DNA from: Flavobacteriia bacterium 40-80
GTDB lineage: Bacteria > Bacteroidota > Bacteroidia > Flavobacteriales_D > Crocinitomicaceae
Reading direction: 5' to 3'
DNA length: 64,000 bases
NCBI GenBank assembly: GCA_001899145.1
Contig: MKVF01000006.1
Coordinates: 1-64,000 of the forward strand
This document shows positions 8,337 through 17,577 of the stretch, piece by piece. The notes beneath the pieces are model-generated. The model had not been told where the DNA came from and ran no database searches. It saw only the letters and a list, made by a program, of their open reading frames with translations. A program made the position numbers and the translations under genes. How positions within the stretch are numbered: position 1 is the stretch's first letter; every line of letters starts with the position of its first letter.

Positions 8337-9212
8337 CTATTCAAGGTTTTTGTTTCGGAAGGTTAAGGCAGTCATTCCTGCCACTTTGGTAAACAGCCGG
8401 GAAAAATAAGGATAATCTTCATAACCTAATTCCATTGCAATCTCTTTTACCGGTTTATCAGAATAATAAAGTAATCGCTTTGCTTCTAAAACCACTCTTT
8501 GCTGTATGTGATGTGAAACAGAATGTCCTGTAGTATTTTTAACACATTCGTTCAAGTAAGGCGAAGAAATATGTAATTGTTGTGCATACTCCGTTGGACT
8601 TTTTGCTGTAACGAAGTTTCGTTCTAATAATTCTTTAAACGCTTTGGTTACGATTTCAAATCGTGAAAGTTTATCTAATGATTTTGATTGAATTAAATAC
8701 TGTGAAATTACCAATCCAATCACAGTGTTACAACTTCCGTTAAGTAATGAATGATATAGTTTTTCATTTTTTCGCTCCGACACTTTTACACAAAGTGAAA
8801 TAGCTTCAGTAATGATTGAAGATGTCTCTTGGGTTAATACCAGAGGTTTTGCAGGTGAAACGTCTTCCAGCAATTTCGAATATTCCACATTTAAATTTTC
8901 GTTGCTGATTGCCAAAATGCTTACTGTTGCATTTTTGAATGATAAAGTTCTGTGTACCTGATTTTGATGAATGAAAATAACCGACAAAGGTTTTAAAGTA
9001 TATTTCTGAAAGTCAATTTCAATCGTTGTCGTCCCTTTTTCCTGTAAAAAAAATAAATGGTATTCATCCCGATGTGATTGTTTAATGTTGTCAAACGTCT
9101 CCAACTGTTCATATAAAAGTAGATCCTCACTTGTCATTCTTCCAATGAAAATATGTTCGCTTAGCTCAGCTATCATGGGATTTACAGGTATGGAATTTGT
9201 TTTTTTCGACAT
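8337..9212 (-). CDS. AraC-family transcriptional regulator
   Basis: A 291-residue regulator. The N-terminal cupin-like sensor (about residues 20-120, with YHLFFLQ and IFIHQNQVH) is followed by a C-terminal double helix-turn-helix. Recognisable parts are SPTEYAQQLHISSPYLNECVKNTTG (in two pieces) and the second HTH KEIAMELGYEDYPYFSRLFTK. A TTG nine bases upstream (9219-9221) is in frame, but the ATG at 9212 is a better start. It sits upstream of the siderophore-interacting protein gene and probably controls it and itself. Confidence 0.9.
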   Translation of the reverse strand: MSKKTNSIPVNPMIAELSEHIFIGRMTSEDLLLYEQLETFDNIKQSHRDEYHLFFLQEKGTTTIEIDFQKYTLKPLSVIFIHQNQVHRTLSFKNATVSILAISNENLNVEYSKLLEDVSPAKPLVLTQETSSIITEAISLCVKVSERKNEKLYHSLLNGSCNTVIGLVISQYLIQSKSLDKLSRFEIVTKAFKELLERNFVTAKSPTEYAQQLHISSPYLNECVKNTTGHSVSHHIQQRVVLEAKRLLYYSDKPVKEIAMELGYEDYPYFSRLFTKVAGMTALTFRNKNLE

Positions 9213-9421
9213 GATTTTCAAATTTACAACTAAATTTTCACGGCGTACATTTAGTTATGTTGATTTTTAGTCTGTTAAAAATCTGTCAGTTGATGTCTGC
9301 ACGGCTCTTTTGTCAGGGTTGCCGGATTATTAGTGAAACTGAAAATAAACAAAAGAAAATGTTTTTTCAACTAGAATTCGATTTTAATTCCCGCTCCCGC
9401 TCTGAAATAGAATCGGGAATA

Positions 9422-9449
9422 GAGTGAGCGTGAGAGCGAGAGAAGAGTG
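9422..9449. repeat. GA-rich motif downstream of tRNA-Leu
   Basis: GAGTGAG, a short spacer, then GAGAGCGAGAGAAGAG. The same motif recurs at 29359-29385, 32563-32583 and 32679-32705, each time on the 3' side of a tRNA/tmRNA gene or a tRNA-like 3' fragment. Read in the direction of RNA transcription it is a CT-rich tract. Confidence 0.5.
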
Positions 9450-9450
9450 A

Positions 9451-9483
9451 AAAAAATAAGGATTACCACTCGCGTAATAATCC
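9451..9483 (-). terminator. Intrinsic terminator of tRNA-Leu
   Basis: On the minus strand, GGATTATTA pairs with TGGTAATCC (9 bp including two G-U pairs) around the loop CGCGAG. The stem is at 9460-9468/9475-9483 and is followed by a run of Ts (plus-strand A run 9451-9456). It lies 14 bases past the tRNA 3' end. Confidence 0.65.
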
Positions 9484-9496
9484 CGATTCTTTTTTG

Positions 9497-9578
9497 TGCC
9501 CACGACTGGATTCGAACCAGCACACCTGATGGCACCACCCCCTCAAGATGGCGTGTCTACCAATTCCACCACGTGGGC
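9497..9578 (-). tRNA. tRNA-Leu (anticodon GAG)
   Basis: 82 bases. The acceptor stem GCCCACG pairs with CGTGGGC, discriminator A, no encoded CCA. The D-arm segment GTGGAATTGGTAGACACG is typical of tRNA-Leu. The anticodon stem CCATC/GGTGG encloses loop TTGAGGG with anticodon GAG. A long variable arm (class II) and the T-loop TTCGAAT are present. Confidence 0.96.
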
Positions 9579-9588
9579 AATTCGGGCG

Positions 9589-9621
9589 CAAATATATATA
9601 ATTCACGCCTGATATGTCAAA
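9589..9621 (-). promoter_or_regulatory. Promoter of tRNA-Leu
   Basis: On the minus strand, TTTG (9621-9618), 21 bases, then TATATTTG (9596-9589), matching TTTG-N17-23-TAnnTTTG. The tRNA 5' end is 11 bases downstream of the -7 element. Confidence 0.65.
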
Positions 9622-9627
9622 CAAAAA

Positions 9628-10854
9628 TTACTTTTCAGTAAATTCTTTTACCGTTTTTTCTATAATAGCAACACATTCCATCAGCTGCTCTTCATTCATT
9701 ACCAATGGAGGTGCAAATCGAATGATATTGCCGTGAGTTGGTTTTGCCAGCAGGCCGTTATCTTTTAATCTCACACAGAAATCCCAGGCGGTAGAGCTGT
9801 CAGGAGCGTCATTGATCAGGATAGCATTCAGCAGGCCTTTTCCACGGACACTATTGATAAGTGGAGTAGAAGCAATGATACGGTTCATTTCCTTGCGAAA
9901 TAATTCACCTAATTTCTGAGCATTTTCAGCCAGCTTTTCTTCCTGAACCACTTCAAGTGCCGCAATCGCTACTTTGGCTGCTATCGGATTCCCTCCGAAA
10001 GTAGATCCGTGTTGTCCCGGTTTGATAACCAGCATGATATCATTATTGGCTAAAACCGCTGATACCGGGTAAACACCACCCGAAAGCGCTTTTCCGAGAA
10101 TCAGGATATCCGGCTGAACATTTTCATGCTGTACCGCCAGCAATTTCCCTGTTCTTGCAATTCCTGTCTGCACTTCATCTGCCATAAAAAGCACATTTTT
10201 AGCTTTGCAAAGTGCAGCTGCTTTTGAAAGAAATCCTTCTTGCGGGACGTAAACACCCGCTTCTCCCTGGATGGGTTCAACCAGGAAACCGATAACATTC
10301 GGATTTTCCAGCACTTTTTCCAAGGCAGAGATGTTATCATAAGGAATGGAAATAAATCCAGGTGTAAAAGGTCCATAATTTTTGTAAGCATCGGGATCGT
10401 TTGAAAACGAAATAATAGTAGTTGTTCTTCCGTGGAAATTCCCGTCACAAACAATGATTATTCCCTGATTTTCTGCGATTCCCTTTTTTTCATATCCCCA
10501 TTTTCTGCACAGCTTTAGCGCTGTTTCAACCGCTTCGGCACCAGTGTTCATGGGTAATACCTTGTCGAAGTCAAAATAGGAAGTGACAAATTTCTCGTAA
10601 TGTCCTAAGCAATCGTTGTAAAATGCCCTTGATGTTAACGTTAATGTTTGGGCCTGCTCTGTTAATGCGTTGACAATTTTTGGATGGCAATGACCTTGAT
10701 TTACTGCTGAATAAGCAGAAAGAAAGTCGTAATATTTTTTGCCTTCAACATCCCATACGTACACACCTTCACCTTTGGATAATACTACCGGAAGCGGATG
10801 ATAATTGTGTGCTCCGTACTGGTCTTCGAGTTGGATAAGGGCTTCTGAATTCAT
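9628..10854 (-). CDS. rocD: Ornithine--oxo-acid aminotransferase
   Basis: A class-III PLP aminotransferase of 408 residues converting ornithine plus 2-oxoglutarate to glutamate semialdehyde plus glutamate, linking arginine/ornithine and proline metabolism. Seen: [19 protein letters not shown] (about 103-121), GNFHGRT (138-144), EPIQGEAGV (193-201), the PLP-phosphate/pyridine Asp in ADEVQTG (225-231), and the Schiff-base Lys255 in LGKALSGG. The length and N-terminus ([20 protein letters not shown]) match ornithine aminotransferases rather than acetylornithine enzymes. It stands alone, divergent from the NlpC/P60 gene. Confidence 0.94.
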   Translation of the reverse strand: MNSEALIQLEDQYGAHNYHPLPVVLSKGEGVYVWDVEGKKYYDFLSAYSAVNQGHCHPKIVNALTEQAQTLTLTSRAFYNDCLGHYEKFVTSYFDFDKVLPMNTGAEAVETALKLCRKWGYEKKGIAENQGIIIVCDGNFHGRTTTIISFSNDPDAYKNYGPFTPGFISIPYDNISALEKVLENPNVIGFLVEPIQGEAGVYVPQEGFLSKAAALCKAKNVLFMADEVQTGIARTGKLLAVQHENVQPDILILGKALSGGVYPVSAVLANNDIMLVIKPGQHGSTFGGNPIAAKVAIAALEVVQEEKLAENAQKLGELFRKEMNRIIASTPLINSVRGKGLLNAILINDAPDSSTAWDFCVRLKDNGLLAKPTHGNIIRFAPPLVMNEEQLMECVAIIEKTVKEFTEK

Positions 10855-10974
10855 AAAATTATAATTTATTTGAAATACTTATTTTTTGTGCTTTCGGACG
10901 AAAATCGAACAAATATAAGCTTAAAAAACTGTTTCATCAAGTCATCCCTGTTTCCAAAAATATTAAATTTGGGG

Positions 10975-11499
10975 ATGCGTTTTTGGCTGGTACTTTTATT
11001 CATCATCATTTTTAATTTGGGTTTTTCCCAGGTGGAGCAGGCCGCTTTACCTGCTGACACACTTAGCCCGGAAGTGAATACGGAACCCTTGGATTCGCTG
11101 AAAAGCGACAAAGTGGACCAGATGATCGGATTTGCTAAAAAATATCTGGGAATCCCATATAAATACGCGGGATCTTCACCGGCAGGATTTGATTGTTCCG
11201 GATTTATCAATTATGTATTGAAAAAATATAATTTTGATATCAGCCGGTCGAGCGCTTCCATGGCTGCCTATGGGAAACGTGTCAAGCTCGCCGAAGTAAG
11301 AAAAGGAGATCTGCTGTTTTTTAAAGGAAGCAAGCTTTCTTCAACCGTAGTAGGACATGTAGGTATGGTGATAGAAAACGAAAACGGGATCATCCGGTTT
11401 ATTCATTCTGCAAACAACGGAGGTGTACAGATTACTACCTTTAACGGAAGTAAATATTACGTTCCCCGGTTCATCATGGCGAAACGTTTGGAATATTAA
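10975..11499 (+). CDS. Secreted NlpC/P60 peptidoglycan endopeptidase
   Basis: A 174-residue cell-wall hydrolase: a signal peptide (MRFWLVLLFIIIFNLGFSQ, about 1-19), a short Pro/Asp-rich linker, then the NlpC/P60 domain. The catalytic Cys is in GFDCSGF, the His in VVGHVGMV and the third polar residue in FIHSANNGG. The frame stays open upstream to 10870, but the ATG at 10975 places the signal peptide at the N-terminus and is preferred. A TAnnTTTG match (10964-10971) ends only three bases before this ATG; either the transcript is nearly leaderless or that match is not the promoter. Confidence 0.88.
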   Translation: MRFWLVLLFIIIFNLGFSQVEQAALPADTLSPEVNTEPLDSLKSDKVDQMIGFAKKYLGIPYKYAGSSPAGFDCSGFINYVLKKYNFDISRSSASMAAYGKRVKLAEVRKGDLLFFKGSKLSSTVVGHVGMVIENENGIIRFIHSANNGGVQITTFNGSKYYVPRFIMAKRLEY

Positions 11500-11529
11500 T
11501 GTAACTTTGTAATAAATAAAAAGAAGAAT

Positions 11530-11784
11530 ATGGCTAGTAAAAGATTAATTAAAAAGAATTTGAACAGTATGATTATCGAGGTTCTGGAAGAATCATTCGA
11601 TGTTCAGTTCTTGGATGAATCTAAGAAAGAGAAGACAAATGCTTTAATTAATGAAGCTGTCGATTATAGAAATTCAGTAATTGAAAAAATACATGCTGCA
11701 AAAACGAAAAAAGATTTTGCACCGATTGTGAAAGATTTAGATGATAAAGTAGATTATTTTATCAATAAGCTGAACGAATTATAA
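11530..11784 (+). CDS. Small conserved Bacteroidetes protein of unknown function
   Basis: An 84-residue, strongly charged, all-helical soluble protein (opening MASKRLIKKNLNSM, with KKEKTNALINEA and DLDDKVDYFINKL). I recall similar short proteins in Flavobacteriia without an assigned function. No signal peptide or cysteine. A TAnnTTTG element (TAACTTTG, 11502-11509) lies upstream, overlapping the region just after the NlpC gene stop, so it may have its own promoter. A strong bidirectional terminator follows. Confidence 0.75.
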   Translation: MASKRLIKKNLNSMIIEVLEESFDVQFLDESKKEKTNALINEAVDYRNSVIEKIHAAKTKKDFAPIVKDLDDKVDYFINKLNEL

Positions 11785-11798
11785 TTCATATTTACCAT

Positions 11799-11832
11799 AA
11801 AAAAGGAGATATCAACCGATGTCTCCTTTTTT
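11799..11832. terminator. Bidirectional intrinsic terminator
   Basis: A 15-bp stem (11799-11813 with 11818-11832, one G-U pair) around loop AACC, with A and T runs forming its base. It serves the 84-residue gene on the plus strand and the DoxX gene on the minus strand. Confidence 0.85.
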
Positions 11833-11840
11833 TATTTACC

Positions 11841-12254
11841 TCATTTCGAAAGAAAATGATCTAAGCTGTATTTTCCGGGACCAAGAATCAGGATGGAAAA
11901 ATATCCGAGCATAAAAGCCGGTACAAGATCATAGTCACCAAATAATATCCAGTTGTGAAAATTCATAATTACAAATGTCGTGATAAGCAGAGGAATAGTC
12001 GCAAATCTGCTGAAAAGGCCTATTATTAAAAGTGCCGAGCAGATTAATTCAGCGAAAATGCATAACGCCAGAGAGAAGGAGCTGCCTAATCCCATAAAAG
12101 AGATGAATTTTTCACTGTAAGCGCTAAAGTTTTGCAGCTTTCCCCAGCCATGAGGAATCATTAATATCCCGAATCCGAGCCGAAGAATTAAAGAAGTCCA
12201 GTCATTGGCTGTTTTGGATACATTCGTGGAAAGAAGTATTTTTTTTAATTTCAT
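11841..12254 (-). CDS. DoxX family inner-membrane protein
   Basis: A 137-residue membrane protein with four predicted helices (about residues 18-38, 55-80, 83-105, 112-130). It has the DoxX landmark LRLGFGILMIPHGWGKL near the N-terminus and FAELICSALLIIGLFSRFA in the middle. DoxX-type proteins are quinone/redox-associated membrane proteins of variable function; here no specific partner is visible. It ends next to the bidirectional terminator. Confidence 0.88.
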   Translation of the reverse strand: MKLKKILLSTNVSKTANDWTSLILRLGFGILMIPHGWGKLQNFSAYSEKFISFMGLGSSFSLALCIFAELICSALLIIGLFSRFATIPLLITTFVIMNFHNWILFGDYDLVPAFMLGYFSILILGPGKYSLDHFLSK

Positions 12255-12331
12255 ATTTCCTTGTGTTTTATCACACTTTATACTGTTTTTCGGAATATTT
12301 GTTTCAAAATATGAAGGTAAAGTACTGACAT

Positions 12332-13006
12332 TTATTTATAGTCTCCGGTTTTGTAGTCTTCCCAGATGGTAACAGCCTGCTGACTAAATGAATCATCCAG
12401 CTCCGAAAAGTTTTCCGAGAGCTCATAGCTGCCTTCCGAGTTGAATTCTTCATGTTCGGTGATGGCTGTCTTTCCGCGCAGTATATACTGTTTGTTCCTT
12501 TTAAGCAGTAGAACAATGATATTTTTGGGTCTTAGCCTGCTGGTTTCCCCGGAACAGGATTTATAGTAGGTGATCCAGAATTCGGCAATTCTATCCTGAT
12601 CCAGGTCTGTAATAAGAATTGAGTTTTTTATTGGATATAGCTCTGTTGAGAAAGGGCATTCCAGGATCTGATCGTGATATTCCTGAACCTGTTTTTTATC
12701 ATAGAGCAGCGAATCGTACATCCGGACGGATAATTCACGCGTTTCCGTTTGTTCTTTGCTATATAAGTGTGGCACCGAATAGTTCGTGGAAACTTTTATA
12801 TAATGTACACCCAGATCGTCTTTGAAACGCCCGATGCAATGAACTGTTTCATTTGTATATTTACTGGAGTCCGAAACGAAATTTACTTTTCCAACCTGCT
12901 CAAATTTCAGCTTTAAAGGATTTTTTCCGGAATCATCAGAGCGATTTTTGGTGCAGGAAATCAATCCGGCTGTAGTTAGTATTAAAAGCAGGGAATATCT
13001 TTTCAT
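12332..13006 (-). CDS. Hypothetical lipoprotein
   Basis: A 224-residue exported protein with a lipoprotein signal peptide: MKRYSLLLILTTAGLISC, lipobox LISC with Cys18. The mature part is hydrophilic, contains ITDLDQDRIAEFWITYYKSC (calcium-binding-like DxDxD pattern also seen in FG-GAP/VCBS-like proteins) and ends acidic. I do not recognise the family. Monocistronic: about 75 bases from DoxX and 160 from the divergent Mpo1-like gene. Confidence 0.75.
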   Translation of the reverse strand: MKRYSLLLILTTAGLISCTKNRSDDSGKNPLKLKFEQVGKVNFVSDSSKYTNETVHCIGRFKDDLGVHYIKVSTNYSVPHLYSKEQTETRELSVRMYDSLLYDKKQVQEYHDQILECPFSTELYPIKNSILITDLDQDRIAEFWITYYKSCSGETSRLRPKNIIVLLLKRNKQYILRGKTAITEHEEFNSEGSYELSENFSELDDSFSQQAVTIWEDYKTGDYK

Positions 13007-13168
13007 GGCGTTTTGATAATTATCTCATTGTCCAACTAAAAATACGAGGTTAGATTTTTACCGGCAACTCTGTTTGGTTAAGAATTCATAAATGAAAGTT
13101 GCTGTTAACGGATTGCTTATATCCTCAAATAAATGTATATTTATAGTTAGTGTATTTATTGATAGCTT

Positions 13169-13687
13169 ATGAAAGAAAAGAAAATCGAAGTGCTTTTAAA
13201 CGAATATGCGGAAAGCCATCAGAATAAGACCAACAAGCTGATTCACTGGATTTGTGTTCCGGCTATATTCTTTTCTATTTTCGGAATGATCCGGGCGATT
13301 CCCGTGCCGGTATTTTTTGAAGATTTTTCATCTTATATAAATTGGGCCAACCTGATCCTGATCCTTGTATTGATTTATTATCTGTTTTTATCTGTTCCTT
13401 TGTTTCTCGGCTTTATTTTCTGGGGATTGTTCGTTTCTTTTGGAAATGAATTCCTGTTTCAGCTATTGGGGACGAAAGGGTTGTTATGGCTTTCACTCGG
13501 AATTTTTGCCTTAGCCTGGGTTGGTCAGTTCATCGGGCATGGAATAGAAGGGAAGAAACCTTCTTTCTTTAAGGACCTTCAGTTCCTGCTCATTGGCCCG
13601 GCATGGTTGATGAATTTTATCTTCGGAACAGTAAAGCTGAAAGCTTCGGAGCCAATGTCGAAATCAAATTCTGATGATATTTTATAG
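13169..13687 (+). CDS. Mpo1-like (DUF962) membrane protein
   Basis: 172 residues matching the YGL010w/Mpo1 family, whose yeast member is a dioxygenase in 2-hydroxy fatty acid alpha-oxidation. Seen: the N-terminal LNEYAESHQNKTNKLIHWICVP with the conserved His residues, followed by four hydrophobic helices, and the second His motif FIGHGIEGKKPSFF. Inner membrane. The role in bacteria is only inferred; Bacteroidetes make sphingolipids and hydroxy fatty acids, which would fit. A terminator follows. Confidence 0.85.
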   Translation: MKEKKIEVLLNEYAESHQNKTNKLIHWICVPAIFFSIFGMIRAIPVPVFFEDFSSYINWANLILILVLIYYLFLSVPLFLGFIFWGLFVSFGNEFLFQLLGTKGLLWLSLGIFALAWVGQFIGHGIEGKKPSFFKDLQFLLIGPAWLMNFIFGTVKLKASEPMSKSNSDDIL

Positions 13688-13720
13688 CTTTAAATCACTT
13701 ATCATCTGAATTATAAAATA

Positions 13721-13749
13721 AAAAATGCTCCCGGAGTGAGAGCATTTTT
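13721..13749. terminator. Bidirectional intrinsic terminator
   Basis: AAAAATGCTC (13721-13730) pairs perfectly with GAGCATTTTT (13740-13749) around a nine-base loop. It separates the convergent Mpo1-like and ferredoxin genes and can serve both. Confidence 0.8.
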
Positions 13750-13770
13750 AAATATGAAATGAAAAAGTAA

Positions 13771-14118
13771 TTATAAGTGCATAAAATCTTTTTTTGCTAA
13801 AAGGGTTTCTTGCGACTCTCTGTAATCCGGATCGTCCACACAACAATCCACAGGGCATACAGCGGCACATTGGGGCTCGTCATGGAAACCAACACATTCA
13901 GTACATTTATCCGTCACAATATAATAAACATCCATGCTGACCGGCTCGAAAGACTCATCCGCATCTGCTGTTTTACCTTCCGGCGTTGTTACTTCGCCAA
14001 CCAGTGATGTACCATCTGAAAACCTCCATTCCGCACCTCCCTCATAAATTGCATTATTAGGGCATTCCGGTTCGCAGGCTCCGCAGTTAATACATTCATC
14101 GGTGATCATTATCGCCAT
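13771..14118 (-). CDS. 4Fe-4S dicluster ferredoxin
   Basis: A 115-residue soluble electron carrier with two cysteine clusters: CINCGACEPECP (about residues 9-20) and CTECVGFHDEPQCAAVCPVDCC with the longer spacing of Allochromatium-type 2[4Fe-4S] ferredoxins. About 50 residues, more than usual, separate the two motifs. Cytosolic. The start ATG follows a TAnnTTTG-like region on the minus strand. No redox partner gene is adjacent. Confidence 0.9.
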   Translation of the reverse strand: MAIMITDECINCGACEPECPNNAIYEGGAEWRFSDGTSLVGEVTTPEGKTADADESFEPVSMDVYYIVTDKCTECVGFHDEPQCAAVCPVDCCVDDPDYRESQETLLAKKDFMHL

Positions 14119-14243
14119 AGCGTTTTCTTTTTTTGTGCAAATATAGTCAGTTAAAAAGCGTTTGATGCTTTTTTTGATGAATTAATAACGAAAAACCGGC
14201 CTTTTCAGGGTAATTTATATTCAGTCTAAATTTTGAAGCAGTC

Positions 14244-17200
14244 TTATTCCAGTGCTGAACGAATGAGTGTTACGTGTCCTGTTTTACGAATTTCTTTTCC
14301 GTTGCCGTCCAGTACGGAGACCTGGTAGCCATACACGCCGAACGGGGCTTTCATTCCGTTTTGCATAATACCGTTCCAACCAGTCTGGATATCGTCAGAA
14401 ACAAAAATAGTATTGTTCCAGCGATCGAAAATCGTCAATTTATAATTGTTGATTTCAGCAAGATTAATTACCGGATAGAACACCGGATTAAGACCTCCCG
14501 GAGTAAAAGCATTCGGAATATAGATGAGAGGCTTAAAGACATAACAAGCTTCGTTGGATAAGCTTTCTTCTTTAAATCCGTAAATATTCTGTCCTTCACG
14601 GGCAGTGACACGGTAACAGACTTTTCCGTCCATAACCAGTGATTCATTCAACTGATCCTCAAAATTGAGCTGATTACTGGCAGAAATATAGACAGGTGGC
14701 CATTCATATACATCGTTAACTGCCCGGTTCACCTCGTAACGTGTGACTCCTCCAGCAAAAATCGAATAAGAGCTCCAGTCTATATTCAGTGTTAATGTGG
14801 CTTCATCTGCCTGAATAATTCTCGCTAAAATCGTTGTTACTTCGTTTGCCGGATTAACAGGTGTTCCGCAGCTATCCAGGTAAAGCACACGGTAGGTGTA
14901 AGAAGATTTATTGACATCTATACCGGCTGAGTCGATGTACTCCACATCAGTTCCTGTAATGGCTGCTCTTCCGATTTCCACGAACTGATTTTTGTCTTTT
15001 CTTTCGATGACAAGGTCTGTCATATAGGGAAGTACCTCAATATAATGCTTGATCAGGATATTTTTTCCCTGAACAGTAGCCGTTTTTGTATAATGAAAAG
15101 CAGGGAGCTGGCTGGAAATTTTTGTCAGCTTAAGGATATTTGAGAAAACTTCTATTCCTTTATCATTAATCGCTTTGATAAAAATTGAAACTTCATCATC
15201 ATCTTTCAGAGAAATATCAGCGGTATTTCCGGTCAACGTGGCGACTTCTGTCCAGCCGTTATCCGTCTTTTTATAAACTACATAAATAACTCCTTTATTC
15301 CATCCGATGTAATCGTTCCATCTCAATGTAGCGATCTTTGAGCAGGGATCATACGTATTCCTTACGAAAACAGAAGTATGCAGAGGAGATTTTGCAGAAG
15401 TCTGGAAAGTTATCGGTGTTGTTTCCGTATAACAGGAATCAAACGCGGAAATAGAGTAGGTAACAGAGCCGTCTTTTGTGTTCGTAACATGCGTGTAAGT
15501 GGTATCAAGGCGTCCGTAAACAGTATCTATCTCATATAAAATTCCAAGACTGTTCGTTTTATAAATAATATAACCGTAAGTATCTGTCTCTGAATTTGCA
15601 TACCAGGAAATCAATGCGTTTCCGGTTGCTGTGTCAATGCTTATTCCGGCCAGTTGCGGCATTAGCGGTGCGATCTTGTCTTTTAAAGTATCACCCTCAA
15701 TATCGGAGCTATATTCACAGCTTCCTTTTTGGATGCCGATCTGATAATTGATAAACGCTTTGCAAATAGTAATTGTGTCACGATAGACCGTTGTGGTTAC
15801 CGGAACGCTGTCGTGAAGTATCCAGTTTCCTGCCGGGTATTCTCTGTAAATATAATAGTGAGTTCCGAAACTGTTCATATTGGCGGCCGGAGCATTCCAT
15901 TGAAGCAGCGCTGTCCCGTTCTGAGGATTTTGAAGAACCAGATCAATTACAGCTGCTGACGGCCCGGCAGTTAACATTCCGGAACCGGCGCAGGAGCTTG
16001 TATAAGCAATATGAAAGCTTGTATGATTTCCCGGAGGAATGGTCACTGTTGTCTGAGTATTTGAGTTGATCGTAGCTACAACGGTATTCTGCTGGTTCCG
16101 GACATAAAAAGGCAGGCTAATGCTTCCCGTATTTTTGAAAGTAAGCAGGTAAGATCCATCAGCCATTACCTGAATACATTCCACTTCCGGTAAAAAACCT
16201 GCTTCCGGGTTTTTAACGTTGATCTGAATGGTTTTATAAACAAATTTCGGTACCTGGCAATAATTATCAATTGCCTGAATAACAAAAATGTATGTTTTTT
16301 CATTTTGCATAACACCATTGTTCATCAGGTGATCACAGGATGTCTGCCAGTTGAAAGAAAAATTTTTGGTTCCGTTGAAAGACACCGGAAATGTTTCTGT
16401 TAGTGTGGCACACGGTGGAGCAGTGCAACCTGCTGCGGCAGAAGTATAATTTGCCCCGAACATCTGGCCGCTGGCGGAAACTGTTACTGTCTGGGGTTGT
16501 CCGTCCTGCAGCAGATCGTTATCCGTTACTGTAAAATTGATAGAAATACCGCTTCCTGCCACTACATCAATAGGAACATTCACCGGAATGCTGGAAGTAA
16601 TTACCGGTACGTTATTATCCGGTAAGCAATTGACCACCAATACCTGAAATTCACGTTGAACCACAGACCATTTTTCTCCGTTTTTATAAGAGGTGATCTC
16701 TACTTTTATAACGAAATTCCCGATCGTATGTGATAGAAAATAAACTTCTCCTGACAGTGGGTTTATTGTGAAATTCTGATTCTGGCTGTCGAAGCTGGCG
16801 TCAGGAGTTGGGGAAAGATAGGAGAAATTAGTTTCAAACTGTAATTCTGTCGGATCAGCCGGTGGATTAAAGGTGTTGTTTTGAATGTTGTTGAGCGGTT
16901 TCCCTAAAGAAAATACCAGTGAATCAATATCCGGATCAAAGGCATTCATGTTGTAAGTAAAAGGCGTTCCCTTACATACTATAATGAACGGATCTTCCAG
17001 AAATTGCGGAGAGCTGTCGACACAGCTTGAATTTTGTGTTTTAAAAATAGTAGCCGTGATCGTAATGCCGTAATTTGTCGGATCGACCAGGTTTGTTATC
17101 GATGCATTTCTGGAAAAACTGTCAAAAGTCAGGATCCATCCGTTCGCAGGTGGAACTCCTAATAATGTAACGGGATTACTCCTGTACACCAGCTTTTCAA

Positions 17201-17522
17201 TAGCGCCCGCACCGTTCCCGGCAAAGCTTCCGCTTCCGCAGGAAAGCTCCGGAGGTGATCCGGCGACCGGCTTGCATGCCGGAGAAATGTCCACCCGTTC
17301 AACAAAATAAACCGGAACTGTGCTGGTGGAAGGATGGTTCCACACTTTTAAAGATTCCTGAGAAGTGCTGATGTTGGTCTGGTTGCAGTCTCTGTAAATG
17401 GTTAATTCGAAAACGTATTGATTTCCCTGGCATTTCCATGTGATTTCGCCACCCATAATATGAGTTGCCTGTACAAAGTGTACAGAAAAAAACATTCCTA
17501 TCAGCAGTGCCCAAAATCTCAT
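14244..17522 (-). CDS. Large T9SS-exported surface protein with CHU_C (gliding-motility-associated) C-terminus
   Basis: 1092 residues. Signal peptide (MRFWALLIGMFFSVHFVQA), then an N-terminal region with paired cysteines (HIMGGEITWKC, IYRDCNQ), then several Ig/fibronectin-III-like beta domains. A C-terminal gliding-motility-associated domain runs from IPNAFTPGGLNPVF to HVTLIRSALE, typical of T9SS type B sorting signals. Probably cell-surface, possibly in adhesion or motility; the precise function is unknown. Downstream (by transcription) of the Omp85-like gene, with 55 bases between, so perhaps co-transcribed. Confidence 0.9.
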   Translation of the reverse strand: MRFWALLIGMFFSVHFVQATHIMGGEITWKCQGNQYVFELTIYRDCNQTNISTSQESLKVWNHPSTSTVPVYFVERVDISPACKPVAGSPPELSCGSGSFAGNGAGAIEKLVYRSNPVTLLGVPPANGWILTFDSFSRNASITNLVDPTNYGITITATIFKTQNSSCVDSSPQFLEDPFIIVCKGTPFTYNMNAFDPDIDSLVFSLGKPLNNIQNNTFNPPADPTELQFETNFSYLSPTPDASFDSQNQNFTINPLSGEVYFLSHTIGNFVIKVEITSYKNGEKWSVVQREFQVLVVNCLPDNNVPVITSSIPVNVPIDVVAGSGISINFTVTDNDLLQDGQPQTVTVSASGQMFGANYTSAAAGCTAPPCATLTETFPVSFNGTKNFSFNWQTSCDHLMNNGVMQNEKTYIFVIQAIDNYCQVPKFVYKTIQINVKNPEAGFLPEVECIQVMADGSYLLTFKNTGSISLPFYVRNQQNTVVATINSNTQTTVTIPPGNHTSFHIAYTSSCAGSGMLTAGPSAAVIDLVLQNPQNGTALLQWNAPAANMNSFGTHYYIYREYPAGNWILHDSVPVTTTVYRDTITICKAFINYQIGIQKGSCEYSSDIEGDTLKDKIAPLMPQLAGISIDTATGNALISWYANSETDTYGYIIYKTNSLGILYEIDTVYGRLDTTYTHVTNTKDGSVTYSISAFDSCYTETTPITFQTSAKSPLHTSVFVRNTYDPCSKIATLRWNDYIGWNKGVIYVVYKKTDNGWTEVATLTGNTADISLKDDDEVSIFIKAINDKGIEVFSNILKLTKISSQLPAFHYTKTATVQGKNILIKHYIEVLPYMTDLVIERKDKNQFVEIGRAAITGTDVEYIDSAGIDVNKSSYTYRVLYLDSCGTPVNPANEVTTILARIIQADEATLTLNIDWSSYSIFAGGVTRYEVNRAVNDVYEWPPVYISASNQLNFEDQLNESLVMDGKVCYRVTAREGQNIYGFKEESLSNEACYVFKPLIYIPNAFTPGGLNPVFYPVINLAEINNYKLTIFDRWNNTIFVSDDIQTGWNGIMQNGMKAPFGVYGYQVSVLDGNGKEIRKTGHVTLIRSALE

Positions 17523-17577
17523 ATAATCATATAACGTTTAAAACCTTTAAAAGTATGTCGGAAATCGCAAAAAATCT